A stretch of 64,000 bases of DNA from Gammaproteobacteria bacterium (lineage in GTDB: Bacteria; Pseudomonadota; Gammaproteobacteria; Pseudomonadales; Pseudohongiellaceae). The notes under the pieces were generated by a model, which did no database searches, was not told the origin of the DNA, and worked only from the letters and a program-made list of their open reading frames with translations. The position numbers and the translations under genes were made by a program. Of this stretch, positions 35,637 through 44,943 are shown one piece after another; position 1 is the stretch's first letter, and every line of letters begins with the position of its first letter. The stretch is from contig DUBM01000011.1 in NCBI GenBank assembly GCA_012960305.1, forward strand, positions 310,001-374,000. Direction: 5' to 3'.

Positions 35637-37382
35637 ATGGCTACTCATTTCAGTTCAAGTTCTAGCACTAAGACATCCAAATCTGGTCGACGAATTTCTC
35701 GGCGCAACTTTCTAGGTTCGAGCACGGCTTTGGCTGCAGCTGGGCTCGGTCTGCCAACTCAAGCTGCATTGGCCGCAGCGGAGCCTGCGACTCTAGGTGC
35801 TGCCGCACCTGACTATGTAGTCATTAATGCTCGCGTCTTCACTATTGATAATGATCAACCCTTCGCAGAAGCATTCGCAGTTAAGAATGGCCGCTTCGTT
35901 GCAGTGGGTTCTACTAGTGATGTTCAAAATTTGGCTACTGTTGGCACCGAAATCATCGATGCTGAAGGTATGACGATTACTCCAGGGTTTATTGATGCTC
36001 ATTCCCATCCGTCCGGAGCGGGTGTAAACGAACTGGTTCAGGTCAATGCTGACCTGCGCTCCATCGCGGAGATTAAATCTGCGTTACAGGAACGAGCTAG
36101 CACAACTCCAGCCGGACAATGGATTCAAGCATTTAAATATGACGATACAAAATTAGCTGAAGGACGACCGCTTAACCGCTTTGATATTGATGACGTCGCA
36201 CCAAACAACCCTGTTGTTGTCGGGCATCGAGGTGGTCACACCGGAGTCTACAACAGCATGGCCCTGGCGTTAGCAGGCATCACAGCAGAAACACCAGACC
36301 CCGATGGCGGTAGATTTTATCGAGACGATGATGGCGTCTTAACTGGACTGGCAGCTGAAGAAGCGCGCTATGTTTTCCGCGACCTAATTCCCTCCGACTC
36401 TAGCCGCGAACAACGCCGAGAAGGAGTAAAGCTAATTTCTCAGCTAATGTCGAAGGCAGGATTAACGTCTGTTCATCAAACTGGCGGCGGACGCAACGAT
36501 ATGATTGCCTATCAAGACGCACGGGAAGCTGGCGGGATGCATTTCCGAATGTATCTTTTCCCACGAGGTCGTCTCTTCGAAGACCTGGTAAACGCAGGCA
36601 TCCGAACCGGCATGGGAGATGATGTATTTCGTATCGGTGCAGTGAAATTTATGGCGGATGGCTCAGCTTCTGAACGAACTATGCGAATGAGCACACCTTT
36701 TGAAGGCACCAATGACTACGGTATTCTCACCATGTCTCAAGAAGAGCTCCACGAAGCAGTTGAAAATGCTCACCGCAATGATTTTCAAATCGGCATCCAC
36801 GCCAATGGCGATGTAACAATTGAAATGGTGTTAAATGCTTATGAGAGAGCGCAGACCCTATGGCCGCGGCCAGACACGCGCCACCGGATCGAACATTGCT
36901 CACTGGTAAACCCAACACTATTACAAAGAATTAAAGATCTTGGTGTTATACCGGCCCCTTTTTATACTTATGTGCATTATCACGGCAATAAGTGGGTTGA
37001 CTATGGTGAAGAGAAAATGCAGTGGATGTTTGCCCACAAGTCCTTTCTAGATTATGACATTCCCGTCGCTCCAGCATCAGACTACACACCTGGTCCATAT
37101 GAACCGCTAATGGCTTTGCAATCTATGGTCACTCGGAAAGATTTCGACGGCCGCATTTGGGGACCCAACCAACGCATTACTTTAGATCAAGCCTTGCGCA
37201 TCTGCACTATGAACGGAGCCTATGCCTCATTCGAAGAAAATAGCAAAGGCAGCATAACTGCTGGCAAACTAGCTGATTTCGTTATTCTTGCTGACGATCC
37301 CCACGAGGTTGATCCTGACCAGATAAAGAATATAGAGATTGTTCGTACAGTCGTCGGCGGCACGACGATGTACGGCGCTTAG
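35637..37382 (+). CDS. Tat-exported metal-dependent amidohydrolase (YtcJ-like)
   Basis: 581 residues. Twin-arginine signal in GRRISRRNFLGSSTALAAAGLG. Amidohydrolase superfamily barrel: composite beta-sandwich start (DYVVINARVFTIDNDQPFAEAFAVKNGRFVAVG), metal site FIDAHSHPSG, HRGGHTGVYNS, IGIHANGDVTIEM, HRIEHCSLV and late Asp in APASDYTPGPYEP. This arrangement matches the YtcJ/AepA-type subgroup, whose characterised members deformylate N-formyl-amino acids, formanilides or related amides. A periplasmic location is predicted. The substrate remains open. Monocistronic; a short hairpin at 37430-37455 downstream lacks a T-run. Confidence 0.88.
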   Translation: MATHFSSSSSTKTSKSGRRISRRNFLGSSTALAAAGLGLPTQAALAAAEPATLGAAAPDYVVINARVFTIDNDQPFAEAFAVKNGRFVAVGSTSDVQNLATVGTEIIDAEGMTITPGFIDAHSHPSGAGVNELVQVNADLRSIAEIKSALQERASTTPAGQWIQAFKYDDTKLAEGRPLNRFDIDDVAPNNPVVVGHRGGHTGVYNSMALALAGITAETPDPDGGRFYRDDDGVLTGLAAEEARYVFRDLIPSDSSREQRREGVKLISQLMSKAGLTSVHQTGGGRNDMIAYQDAREAGGMHFRMYLFPRGRLFEDLVNAGIRTGMGDDVFRIGAVKFMADGSASERTMRMSTPFEGTNDYGILTMSQEELHEAVENAHRNDFQIGIHANGDVTIEMVLNAYERAQTLWPRPDTRHRIEHCSLVNPTLLQRIKDLGVIPAPFYTYVHYHGNKWVDYGEEKMQWMFAHKSFLDYDIPVAPASDYTPGPYEPLMALQSMVTRKDFDGRIWGPNQRITLDQALRICTMNGAYASFEENSKGSITAGKLADFVILADDPHEVDPDQIKNIEIVRTVVGGTTMYGA

Positions 37383-37591
37383 GAGCAGTATCACCATTAG
37401 TTGCCAAGTCGGAGTGAGCGGAAATTGAGCTGCTACAAAAAGGACTACGTAGCAGTTCAGCCGACACTCTTAATCCATGCTGAGCTAAACCGCCTATCCG
37501 ACATCATTTAGCAGCCTCCTCTTGAATGACTTCATCCGCTCAAACTGGAATACTCATGTCTCCACTGACATTCATAGCAGTGCCATTTCTT

Positions 37592-38509
37592 TTATAAATA
37601 TCTATCGCCTAATTCGATCCATAGCGGTATTAGAAAAAATGCCGCAAGAGTTTGTACAGTTATAATATTTGCCATAAGGCTATCATTCCCACCCAGCTGT
37701 CTAGCCAAAATATAGGCTGATGGAGGCGCCGGCAGTGCGGTTAATAACAAAACTATTAACGCGAGAGATTCATCTACAGCAAAAACTAAACAGGTGACGA
37801 GAACGATTCCAGGAAAAATTAGAAATTTTGCTACTACCGAGACTAGTAGCTGCCAGCCCTGAGCACCTAGAGTGATAAATTTCATTCCCGCTCCGACGGT
37901 GAGCAAACCAATTGGCAGTGCTGGCTGACTTAATATAGAAAGCACAGACTCAACCATATCTGGCAGTTGAATATTGCTTGCACTTAGGGCCAATCCAAGC
38001 AAGCAGGCTATAACCAGAGGATTAGTGACAACCGCGCCGATAACAACATAGCCACCTTTGGCTTTACTGTCTTTATTCATGCTCAAGGAGATCACACTGA
38101 GAATGTTAACCGGGACGATATAGACAGCTAGGCAAAGCGCAGCAGTTATCAGTCCTCGCTCGCCATAGAGAGCATCAATACAAGCTAAACCGATATAGGT
38201 ATTGAAACGAATACTGCCTTGGTACACAGAACTTAATGATGCGTGGTCTTTCGCTATTAGCTTGTGTAGTGACGCGAGAATAAAAGAGATTAAAAATAGC
38301 GCAATACCGATCACTCTCGCCAATTCGACAAAATCTTCCAAATCGAAAGTTGAGGAAGACAGACGCATCACGAGCAATGCTGGGAAGAAAATATAGTAGG
38401 TGAGGCGTTCTAACTCTGACCAAATTGCAAGATTTGAAAGCGGAAGTCGGCTTAACATAAAACCGAATAGCATAATAAGAAATATAGGGGAAAGAGCATC
38501 AACAATCAT
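37592..38509 (-). CDS. AEC family (auxin efflux carrier-like) transporter
   Basis: 305 residues, about ten transmembrane helices with the two-repeat architecture of the AEC family. Typical features: ALSPIFLIMLFGFMLSR at the start, helix-breaking YIVPVNILSVI, NPLVIACLLGLALS, PALPIGLLTVGAGMKF and LTALPAPPSAYILARQLGGN. Bacterial members export or exchange dicarboxylates or hydrophobic organic acids; the substrate here is unknown. Faces the convergent amidohydrolase and diverges from the LysE-type gene. Confidence 0.88.
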   Translation of the reverse strand: MIVDALSPIFLIMLFGFMLSRLPLSNLAIWSELERLTYYIFFPALLVMRLSSSTFDLEDFVELARVIGIALFLISFILASLHKLIAKDHASLSSVYQGSIRFNTYIGLACIDALYGERGLITAALCLAVYIVPVNILSVISLSMNKDSKAKGGYVVIGAVVTNPLVIACLLGLALSASNIQLPDMVESVLSILSQPALPIGLLTVGAGMKFITLGAQGWQLLVSVVAKFLIFPGIVLVTCLVFAVDESLALIVLLLTALPAPPSAYILARQLGGNDSLMANIITVQTLAAFFLIPLWIELGDRYL

Positions 38510-38674
38510 TGGCGCATACTATTCTATTAATGACTTTCTTTCTATTTCTCACTTAATAGTGACTCATCGCCTGTAGTTTTAGAGAAACAACAGTGCCATT
38601 TATTCAAGCAGCCTAACATGGTAATCTTACCAGCATCTTCTCGCTCACAGCCCTAAGGAAAGTTTTAGCAGTTA

Positions 38675-39286
38675 ATGGAATATACAGCCATAGTCGCGTT
38701 CGCTATAACTACGTGTGTGACACCTGGCCCTAATAATACTTTAATCATGACTTCGGCCCTGAATTATGGTATTCGCAGAAGCATGCCTCACTATCTAGGC
38801 ATCGTGTTTGGGTTTCCGGCCATGGTTGTAGCCGTAGGTTTGGGTATTGCCGGACTATTTGAACAATTCCCTTTTCTGCACGTGATTTTAAAACTTCTTG
38901 GCGCCGTGTATTTGAGCAATCTAGCCTATCAGATAGCTTCTGCACCTATTACCGATTTAAATATCACTGAAGGCAAGCCGTTTTCGTTTCTTCAAGCTGC
39001 AGCCTTTCAGTGGGTGAACCCTAAAGCCTGGGTGCTAGCCATAGGGGCAACTGTGACCTATACCATTATCTCTGATAGCTATGTCCTGCAAGTCTTAAGT
39101 ATTGCGATGATATTCTTATTATTTGGCTCTCCCTGCATAATGCTTTGGCTTTGGTTCGGTGCCTCCTTAAAAACCATTTTGCAGAACTCACTCAATGTGA
39201 GAATCTTTAACATCTCGATGGCACTATTGTTAATGGGATCATTAATACCGGTTTTTAGAGATCTGTATATTCAGTTTTATTTTTAA
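38675..39286 (+). CDS. LysE/RhtB family exporter
   Basis: 203 residues with six predicted transmembrane helices. The N-terminus has the family signature ITTCVTPGPNNTLIMTSALNYGIRRSMPHYLGI; later LLGAVYLSNLAYQIA and FQWVNPKAWVLAIGA are also typical. Inner-membrane efflux of amino acids or their derivatives. AAGGAAAG lies about 12 bases before the ATG. Probably its own unit; the sulfatase gene starts 88 bases downstream. Confidence 0.9.
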   Translation: MEYTAIVAFAITTCVTPGPNNTLIMTSALNYGIRRSMPHYLGIVFGFPAMVVAVGLGIAGLFEQFPFLHVILKLLGAVYLSNLAYQIASAPITDLNITEGKPFSFLQAAAFQWVNPKAWVLAIGATVTYTIISDSYVLQVLSIAMIFLLFGSPCIMLWLWFGASLKTILQNSLNVRIFNISMALLLMGSLIPVFRDLYIQFYF

Positions 39287-39374
39287 TCCCAATCTTACTC
39301 AGATTAGTAAGAGCATATACAGTACTGAAGGTACCGAAACCCAATCAGCAGGATTCACACTGAGGTGAAGTATT

Positions 39375-40982
39375 ATGAGATTTATTATTGTCTTATTAAG
39401 CACGCTAATCCTATTCACATGCACTGAAGGACAACCAACTAATTCTTTCACAAGTATAAATAACGCTCAGGAACCCGCTGAGTTTACTTCAATAACCGCT
39501 TTGGAAAATCGGCTTAGTTTAGACAGCCGCCCCAACGCAGCTCCTAAAAATATCGTTTTCATCCTAAGCGACGATCATCGCTTTGATTTTATGGGCTTTA
39601 CTGGCAAAGTTCCCTGGTTGGAAACCCCCAATCTAGATCGCTTAGCGAGTGAAGGCGCCTACTTCCCCAATGCCTACGTGACTACTGCTCTTTGCTCGCC
39701 ATCTCGGGCCTCGATTTTAACTGGACTCTATTCTCATACTCACACTGTAGTCGACAACGCTGCCCCAGATCCTGGCAATCTTATTTTCTTCCCTGAGTAC
39801 ATGCAGAATGCAGGGTACCAAACGAGTTTTTTTGGCAAATGGCATATGGGTAATCACAGTGATGATCCGCAACCAGGTTTTGATCACTGGGAAAGTTTTC
39901 GGGGACAGGGTGTTTATTACGGACCGACCCTAAATATAAATGGTCAACACACTACCTATGATGAATCGACCTACATAACCGACTTGTTAACTGACCACGC
40001 GATTGGATGGTTAAAACAAAGAGATGAAGAGCAGCCTTTCTTCCTCTATCTATCCCACAAAGCAGTTCATTCTGAGTTTCAACCTGCTGCACGGCATTTG
40101 GGTCAATACCAAGAGGAACCCATAACCTATCCACCTTCCTATAACACGCCCAATTACGGCAAACCGGAACTGCCTTCCAAAAACGCCCAAGGCGAGCCAC
40201 TGCGAGGACAAGATTATTATGGTGATAGGAGGATACCTGATTGGGTTAAGCAGCAGCGAGAATCCTGGCATGGTGTTGACTACATGTATCATGGCCGCAT
40301 CCCCTTCAAAGATTTTTTCTATCGGTATACCGAAACTCTCATGGGAATTGATGATAGTGTCGGTGAAGTTCTAAGCTACCTCGATGAAAATGGTCTAGCT
40401 GAAGACACCTTGGTGGTCTACATGGGAGATAACGGCTTCTCATTCGGGGAACACGGACTTATTGATAAACGCCATTTCTATGAAGAATCAGCCAAAGTAC
40501 CTTTATTGGTTAGATGGCCATCTCAACTCGACGGTGGAAGACCCATCAATCAATTGGTACAAAACATCGACCTTGCTCCCACTTTTCTTGCAGCAGCAGG
40601 TTTGACTCCTCCGGACTATTTCCATGGAAGTTCACTTATGCCATTGTTGTCTCGACAAGAAACCACTTGGAGAGATCGCATATTTTATGAGTACTACTGG
40701 GAACAAGACTTCCCCCAGACACCTACAATGTTTGGAGTGAGAACCGATCGCTACAAATATATTCGCTATCATGGCATTTGGGATACCAATGAATTCTATG
40801 ACTTAGAAAACGACCCTAATGAAATGCAAAACCTTATTGCTGCTCCGGAACATCAAGAACGAATAGCGTCTTTCGCTACTGAGATATATGACTGGCTCGA
40901 AACTACTGACGGCATGAACATACCGCTGAAGAATATTGTTAGACCTAAATTTGGCGACCACCGAAATCAAGCGATACACTAA
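39375..40982 (+). CDS. Exported sulfatase (formylglycine type)
   Basis: 535 residues with a lipoprotein-like signal (FIIVLLSTLILFTCTEG). Sulfatase family S1: NIVFILSDDHRFDFMGF supplies metal-binding Asps, and TTALCSPSRASILTGLYSHTH contains CSPSR, the Cys that must be converted to formylglycine. GKWHMGNH and GDNGFSFGEHGLIDKRHFYEES complete the active site. It needs a formylglycine-generating enzyme, not present in the window. Likely removes sulfate from glycans or aryl compounds; the general layout resembles the arylsulfatase/iduronate-type subgroup. GAGGTGAAG upstream fixes the start. The YciI-type gene follows after 29 bases. Confidence 0.9.
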   Translation: MRFIIVLLSTLILFTCTEGQPTNSFTSINNAQEPAEFTSITALENRLSLDSRPNAAPKNIVFILSDDHRFDFMGFTGKVPWLETPNLDRLASEGAYFPNAYVTTALCSPSRASILTGLYSHTHTVVDNAAPDPGNLIFFPEYMQNAGYQTSFFGKWHMGNHSDDPQPGFDHWESFRGQGVYYGPTLNINGQHTTYDESTYITDLLTDHAIGWLKQRDEEQPFFLYLSHKAVHSEFQPAARHLGQYQEEPITYPPSYNTPNYGKPELPSKNAQGEPLRGQDYYGDRRIPDWVKQQRESWHGVDYMYHGRIPFKDFFYRYTETLMGIDDSVGEVLSYLDENGLAEDTLVVYMGDNGFSFGEHGLIDKRHFYEESAKVPLLVRWPSQLDGGRPINQLVQNIDLAPTFLAAAGLTPPDYFHGSSLMPLLSRQETTWRDRIFYEYYWEQDFPQTPTMFGVRTDRYKYIRYHGIWDTNEFYDLENDPNEMQNLIAAPEHQERIASFATEIYDWLETTDGMNIPLKNIVRPKFGDHRNQAIH

Positions 40983-41011
40983 AATAAATCAAACCTAACA
41001 GAGAGCTCACT

Positions 41012-41299
41012 ATGCAATTTCTCATTACTGCCTATGATGGCACCGATTCAGACGCCCTAGACCGCAGAATGGCCGCACGCCCCGCTCACATTGATGCGGT
41101 TGCTTCGCTAAAGGAAAACGGCCAGATAATTGCTGGTGGCGCAATTCTTAATGATGATGATCAGATGATCGGCTCCACATTATATGTAGACTTCGAATCA
41201 AGAGAAGTACTTGATACCTGGCTGAATAACGACCCATATATTACTGGGAACGTTTGGCAAGATATCTCAGTTCAACCGATTCGGTTGGCTGTTAAATAG
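41012..41299 (+). CDS. YciI family protein
   Basis: 95 residues, the normal length of this ferredoxin-like alpha/beta barrel family. Recognised by FLITAYDGTDSDALDRRMAARPAHIDAVASLKENGQIIAGGAIL and DPYITGNVWQDISVQPIR; the conserved His in RPAHID and the Asp in NDPY correspond to the putative active site. Function of most members is unknown; relatives include dehalogenase-like lyases. It sits 29 bases after the sulfatase and is probably co-transcribed. Confidence 0.9.
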   Translation: MQFLITAYDGTDSDALDRRMAARPAHIDAVASLKENGQIIAGGAILNDDDQMIGSTLYVDFESREVLDTWLNNDPYITGNVWQDISVQPIRLAVK

Positions 41300-41397
41300 A
41301 AGCGACTCAATCTGGCTTTTGGAAAAAAATGGAGCCAGGAGTCTCACTACTTCGATTGATTCCTCTAGATAATATTTTTCCAAATTGTGAACCAGCC

Positions 41398-41856
41398 TTA
41401 GTCAGCATAAGGAAGACTAAAACGTACTTCTAAATATACGACGACACTCTCAATTGCGGTATATTGATGAGGGGTGCCTTCATCAATAAGAACCACATCT
41501 CCGGCGGTAACACGTCTAGCCAATCCATCCTGAATATAAGCAGTGCCATTTTCTGGTCTAATAACAACGCCCCCAGTTAGGAGAGTCCCGGCCCCTTCAG
41601 TAATAAAATGCATTTCAGTACCGCGCTCGTGGATAATAGGTCCCGCGGCCTCAGTGCGACGAATCAACGCTATTTGATGATCATCGGCAACTTTTACTCT
41701 GGATACTGCCATCGAGGGCCGTTCTGCAATTGCCTGCTGCATTGCCGACGCGATGTCAGATGCTTGCATATAAAAAGCTGGAGGCTTTGAAGACTGAGCG
41801 GTTGCTGCTGTAACGCCTAGTAAAAAAATCATAGCGATTAACTTTAACTTTCCCAT
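41398..41856 (-). CDS. Exported cupin-like protein
   Basis: 152 residues with Sec signal (LIAMIFLLGVTAATAQ). The barrel has IIHERGTEMHFITEGAGTLLTGG and VTAGDVVLIDEGTPHQYTAIE, the two cupin motifs, with His and Glu as probable metal ligands. It differs from the cupin at 25146-25619. AGGGAG precedes the ATG. Role unknown; it lies downstream of the ankyrin gene in the same direction but 198 bases away. Confidence 0.8.
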   Translation of the reverse strand: MGKLKLIAMIFLLGVTAATAQSSKPPAFYMQASDIASAMQQAIAERPSMAVSRVKVADDHQIALIRRTEAAGPIIHERGTEMHFITEGAGTLLTGGVVIRPENGTAYIQDGLARRVTAGDVVLIDEGTPHQYTAIESVVVYLEVRFSLPYAD

Positions 41857-42054
41857 GAGGTTTCTCCCTTGTTTTCTTATTTTATTCGTTCAAAAGTGAT
41901 TTCAATAAAACAGCTTTATCGACAGCTCAGTTGCAAAGCACCCAATTCTCCCAGATATTATAGAAAAAATAGAACTACAAAGTATTCGCGGTGCAGAAAA
42001 ACCTATTAGGAATGCAGTGGTTCTGATCTACGAGCAGAGACCTTTGCTAAGTAA

Positions 42055-43464
42055 CTAGCTTTCGGCTGCTCCAGCCGCCAGTAAATACGACACAACAGAT
42101 TCATAGCGGCGAGATTTCGCAAAATCTAATGCACTCAATCCGTCAGCATTCTCTGTATCTAGATCGACACCAGTCGCAACAGCCACCTTTACAGTATCGA
42201 GAATTAATGACTCCCTACTCTGTCCGGTTTGTCCTGCTCGTCTCTCCGGGGTGCCCCAGCTTACTCGGAGCCTTGAATGCCCCATACCGACAGCTGCCAT
42301 TAACAATGAGACGCCACCTTCAACCTGAGTAAAATTATCTCCTTGGCGTTCCGCTGGAAAATGCACATCGTTTATAACATTGCTATTAGCGCCTGCCTCT
42401 AATAAAGCCTGCATTATTTTAGGTTCAGAGAATCTAGCAGCCAACCACAATGGAGTCGCACCAATTAAGGAATCGTGAAAATTATAATCTGTAGACTGGC
42501 GCCGCACCGGTGTCGGCTTTTCTAATAGCGCCTCAGTATTAGCTCTGTGGGCTAAAAGCACTTTGATCGCATCGAGATTACCTCGAAGGACCGCCACATG
42601 TAATGCAGTATGACCACTTGTCGCTGAATCAGGGTCGGCACCATGTTCCAACAAAAAGTTTAACGTTTCAGCATTGCCACCATGGACAGCCATAATTGCT
42701 GGACTTGTTCCAAAGGCGGACACATCGTTGATACCTGCGCCACCTTCCACCAATAGCTGTGTTGTGCGCAAATCACCGGACCTGGCCGCAAATATCAAAG
42801 GTGTATTGCCACCTTGTTCGATCCAAAATTTATATGCCGGATTACTGTCCTGAATTTTTTCAGATTTCACATACTGAGATCTGACCAGTGAGCGCGCAGC
42901 AACATCAGCACCGAATTCAAGGAGTGCTGCGACGGAATCGGCATGTCCATTATTGGCCGCCCACATGAGAGCGGTTTGATCGCGGGTCACTGCCGGATTT
43001 GGATCTGCCCCGGCTTGAAGAAGTTGCCTAACGACCGAACCATTGCCAGTTTGGGAAGCAGTCATGACAATAGTCTCGCCTGACTCAAGAACAATATTAG
43101 GATCAGCGCCTGCGTCGAGTAGCAGCTTGGTCATAGCCGCATTGCCATTTTCAGCAGCTAGCCATAGAGGCGTAACCCCCAGATCAGTCACTGCATTGGG
43201 ATTTGCGCCAGCGGCCAAAAGCTTTGCAGCACTTTCTTCACTTTCATGGTAACTAACCCAGTGCAGAGCGGAAGTTCCGTCACCATAAACCGCATTTGCC
43301 TGGAGACCGTCATCCAAAAGTGTATGTAAGGTTTGCCAGTCAGCGTCTTTTGCCGCTTGCACAACCACAGGCATTCCTTGAGCAAGCACAGCGGTTGCCA
43401 ATGAAAACTGGAGAATGATAATGTTTAAAGAAAGTAGAAGCTGTCTACGCAAGTTAGATAGCAT
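42055..43464 (-). CDS. Exported ankyrin-repeat protein
   Basis: 469 residues with a Sec signal (LLLSLNIIILQFSLATAVLAQ). The body is about ten ankyrin repeats; clear units are GTSALHWVSYHESEESAAKLLAAGANPNA, GVTPLWLAAENGNAAMTKLLLDAGAD, QTALMWAANNGHADSVAALL and GHTALHVAVLRGNLDAIKVLL. Acts as a protein-binding scaffold in the periplasm; no enzymatic motif. Downstream of the DUF1552 and DUF1592 genes with a 63-base gap. This gene trio recurs in bacteria with secreted cytochrome-like DUF1592 proteins, to my recollection; function unknown. Confidence 0.88.
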   Translation of the reverse strand: MLSNLRRQLLLSLNIIILQFSLATAVLAQGMPVVVQAAKDADWQTLHTLLDDGLQANAVYGDGTSALHWVSYHESEESAAKLLAAGANPNAVTDLGVTPLWLAAENGNAAMTKLLLDAGADPNIVLESGETIVMTASQTGNGSVVRQLLQAGADPNPAVTRDQTALMWAANNGHADSVAALLEFGADVAARSLVRSQYVKSEKIQDSNPAYKFWIEQGGNTPLIFAARSGDLRTTQLLVEGGAGINDVSAFGTSPAIMAVHGGNAETLNFLLEHGADPDSATSGHTALHVAVLRGNLDAIKVLLAHRANTEALLEKPTPVRRQSTDYNFHDSLIGATPLWLAARFSEPKIMQALLEAGANSNVINDVHFPAERQGDNFTQVEGGVSLLMAAVGMGHSRLRVSWGTPERRAGQTGQSRESLILDTVKVAVATGVDLDTENADGLSALDFAKSRRYESVVSYLLAAGAAES

Positions 43465-43497
43465 GTTTCAGTAATCCTGTAGTTTTTGAGAACTATT

Positions 43498-43521
43498 ACT
43501 GTTCAAATACTGTTCGAACAG
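43498..43521. promoter_or_regulatory. Palindrome with tandem half-repeat between ankyrin and DUF1552 genes
   Basis: CTGTTCGAACAG (43510-43521) is a perfect 12-bp palindrome. ACTGTTCAAA (43498) and ACTGTTCGAA (43509) are near-identical and spaced 11 bases, one helical turn. The site could be an operator for the ankyrin gene, but no promoter was identified next to it. Confidence 0.3.
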
Positions 43522-43527
43522 AATATC

Positions 43528-44865
43528 CTAGAAAATTGGCAGTGGATCTTTGCTTCCACCAATACGATCAACTGGAAACTTGAAACGTTCCATTAGAGTG
43601 AGGTGCAAATCGGCCATCGTCGGTTGGTGAGAATATTGAATATGATCACCACCATACAACCAACCCGCTCCACCACCCATCAACAATACTGGTAAATTAT
43701 TCCCTGCATGAACCGTACTGTTTGAGAGTCCTGCTCCATATAGGATTGTCATATTATCCAGCAAATTGCGGTCACCCTCCTGTACGGCGGCTAACTTATC
43801 CAGATACCTGGCGAACAAGGTGGTGTGATAAGTGTTAATCCTCGACATCTTCTCAACCAACTGCGGATTATTGTTGTGATGGGATAAAGGATGATGAGCA
43901 TCAGGCACATCAATCTGAGGATATGGTCGAGCGCTTTGCTCTTTACTCATCATGAATGTAATAACGCGAGTCAAATCAGTTTGCAATGCAAGAACCTGCA
44001 AGTCCTGCATGATTTCCATGTGATCTTCGTACTCTGGAGGAACACCGGCAGGTTGATCGATCTCAGGTAAATCTTGATCAATTTGTTCCTCAGCTTTTTG
44101 GATACGTCGCTCGATATTTCGAACTGATTCGGTGTAGCTACCGACAAGATAACGATCTTCGGCACCCAAATTAGATTCCAAGCCCCTAAGTTTATCAAGC
44201 ACAGCATCGAGAATACTGCTTTGTTGTTTAAGGCGAACTTCACGAGCATCACGAGCAGTACTACCACTATCACCAAATAATCGTTCAAAAACAGCTCTAG
44301 GATTGTGTTCTGTTGGCAGTGGCTCGGTAGGGCTGCGCCAGGAAAGTGTATGAGTGTAAACACAACTCAGATTAGCCGTGCAGGCTCCAGCCAGGGCTGG
44401 CGCATCCATTGATAGTTCCAGGGACGACAATTGAGTCTCTTTGCCTAATTGGCTGGCAAGTAGCTGGTCTACTGAAATATCGGCAAGAATTTCTACTTCA
44501 TTTTTGCCGCCACGGGTAACACCGGTAAGGAAAGAGCCTCCAGCGCCAGCATGAGCAATGTTCCAATTGGCATTTAAACCCGAGAGGATCAGCATTTTCT
44601 CGCGGTGCTCGGCCAGTGGCTGAAGAATTGGAGTCATCTCAAAATCAAGTCCAATCTTCTTCGGCAACCAATAATCCATGGCCATACCATTAGGCACATA
44701 GACTGTTTGGAAACGATGAACGGGTGCCGGCGAGCTATTGGCAAATGCAGGAGTCATAGCGTCAAGTAATGGCAGAGCCAACGCGGCACCTGCCCCTCTG
44801 AGCACTGCACGTCGGGAAAGTGCTCTTCCAGTGCTGATGTTTACTGTCTTAGCCTTATTGGTCAT
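43528..44865 (-). CDS. DUF1552 family exported protein
   Basis: 445 residues. Twin-arginine-type signal (ALSRRAVLRGAGAALALPLLDAM), then a sulfatase/alkaline phosphatase-like fold of the DUF1552 family: HRFQTVYVPNGMAMDYWLPKK, EKMLILSGLNANWN, a HAGAGGSFLTGV segment, MMSKEQSARPYPQIDVPDAHHPLSHHNN and MTILYGAGLSNSTVHAGNNLPVLLMGGGAG. Members are almost always encoded next to DUF1592 proteins; no activity is established. Separated by 78 bases from the upstream DUF1592 gene. GAGGTGG lies upstream of the ATG. Confidence 0.9.
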   Translation of the reverse strand: MTNKAKTVNISTGRALSRRAVLRGAGAALALPLLDAMTPAFANSSPAPVHRFQTVYVPNGMAMDYWLPKKIGLDFEMTPILQPLAEHREKMLILSGLNANWNIAHAGAGGSFLTGVTRGGKNEVEILADISVDQLLASQLGKETQLSSLELSMDAPALAGACTANLSCVYTHTLSWRSPTEPLPTEHNPRAVFERLFGDSGSTARDAREVRLKQQSSILDAVLDKLRGLESNLGAEDRYLVGSYTESVRNIERRIQKAEEQIDQDLPEIDQPAGVPPEYEDHMEIMQDLQVLALQTDLTRVITFMMSKEQSARPYPQIDVPDAHHPLSHHNNNPQLVEKMSRINTYHTTLFARYLDKLAAVQEGDRNLLDNMTILYGAGLSNSTVHAGNNLPVLLMGGGAGWLYGGDHIQYSHQPTMADLHLTLMERFKFPVDRIGGSKDPLPIF

Positions 44866-44943
44866 TTGCTTGCCACCTCGCTAATAACTCTGTAAGAGGT
44901 ATGTCGTTGCGTAAATGTATCATGAGAATCGGTCAAAAATCAG

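Noticed and set aside
43510-43521. LexA (SOS) box
   Set aside because: The gammaproteobacterial box is CTGT-N8-ACAG; this palindrome has only four bases between CTGT and ACAG, and no DNA-repair gene is nearby.
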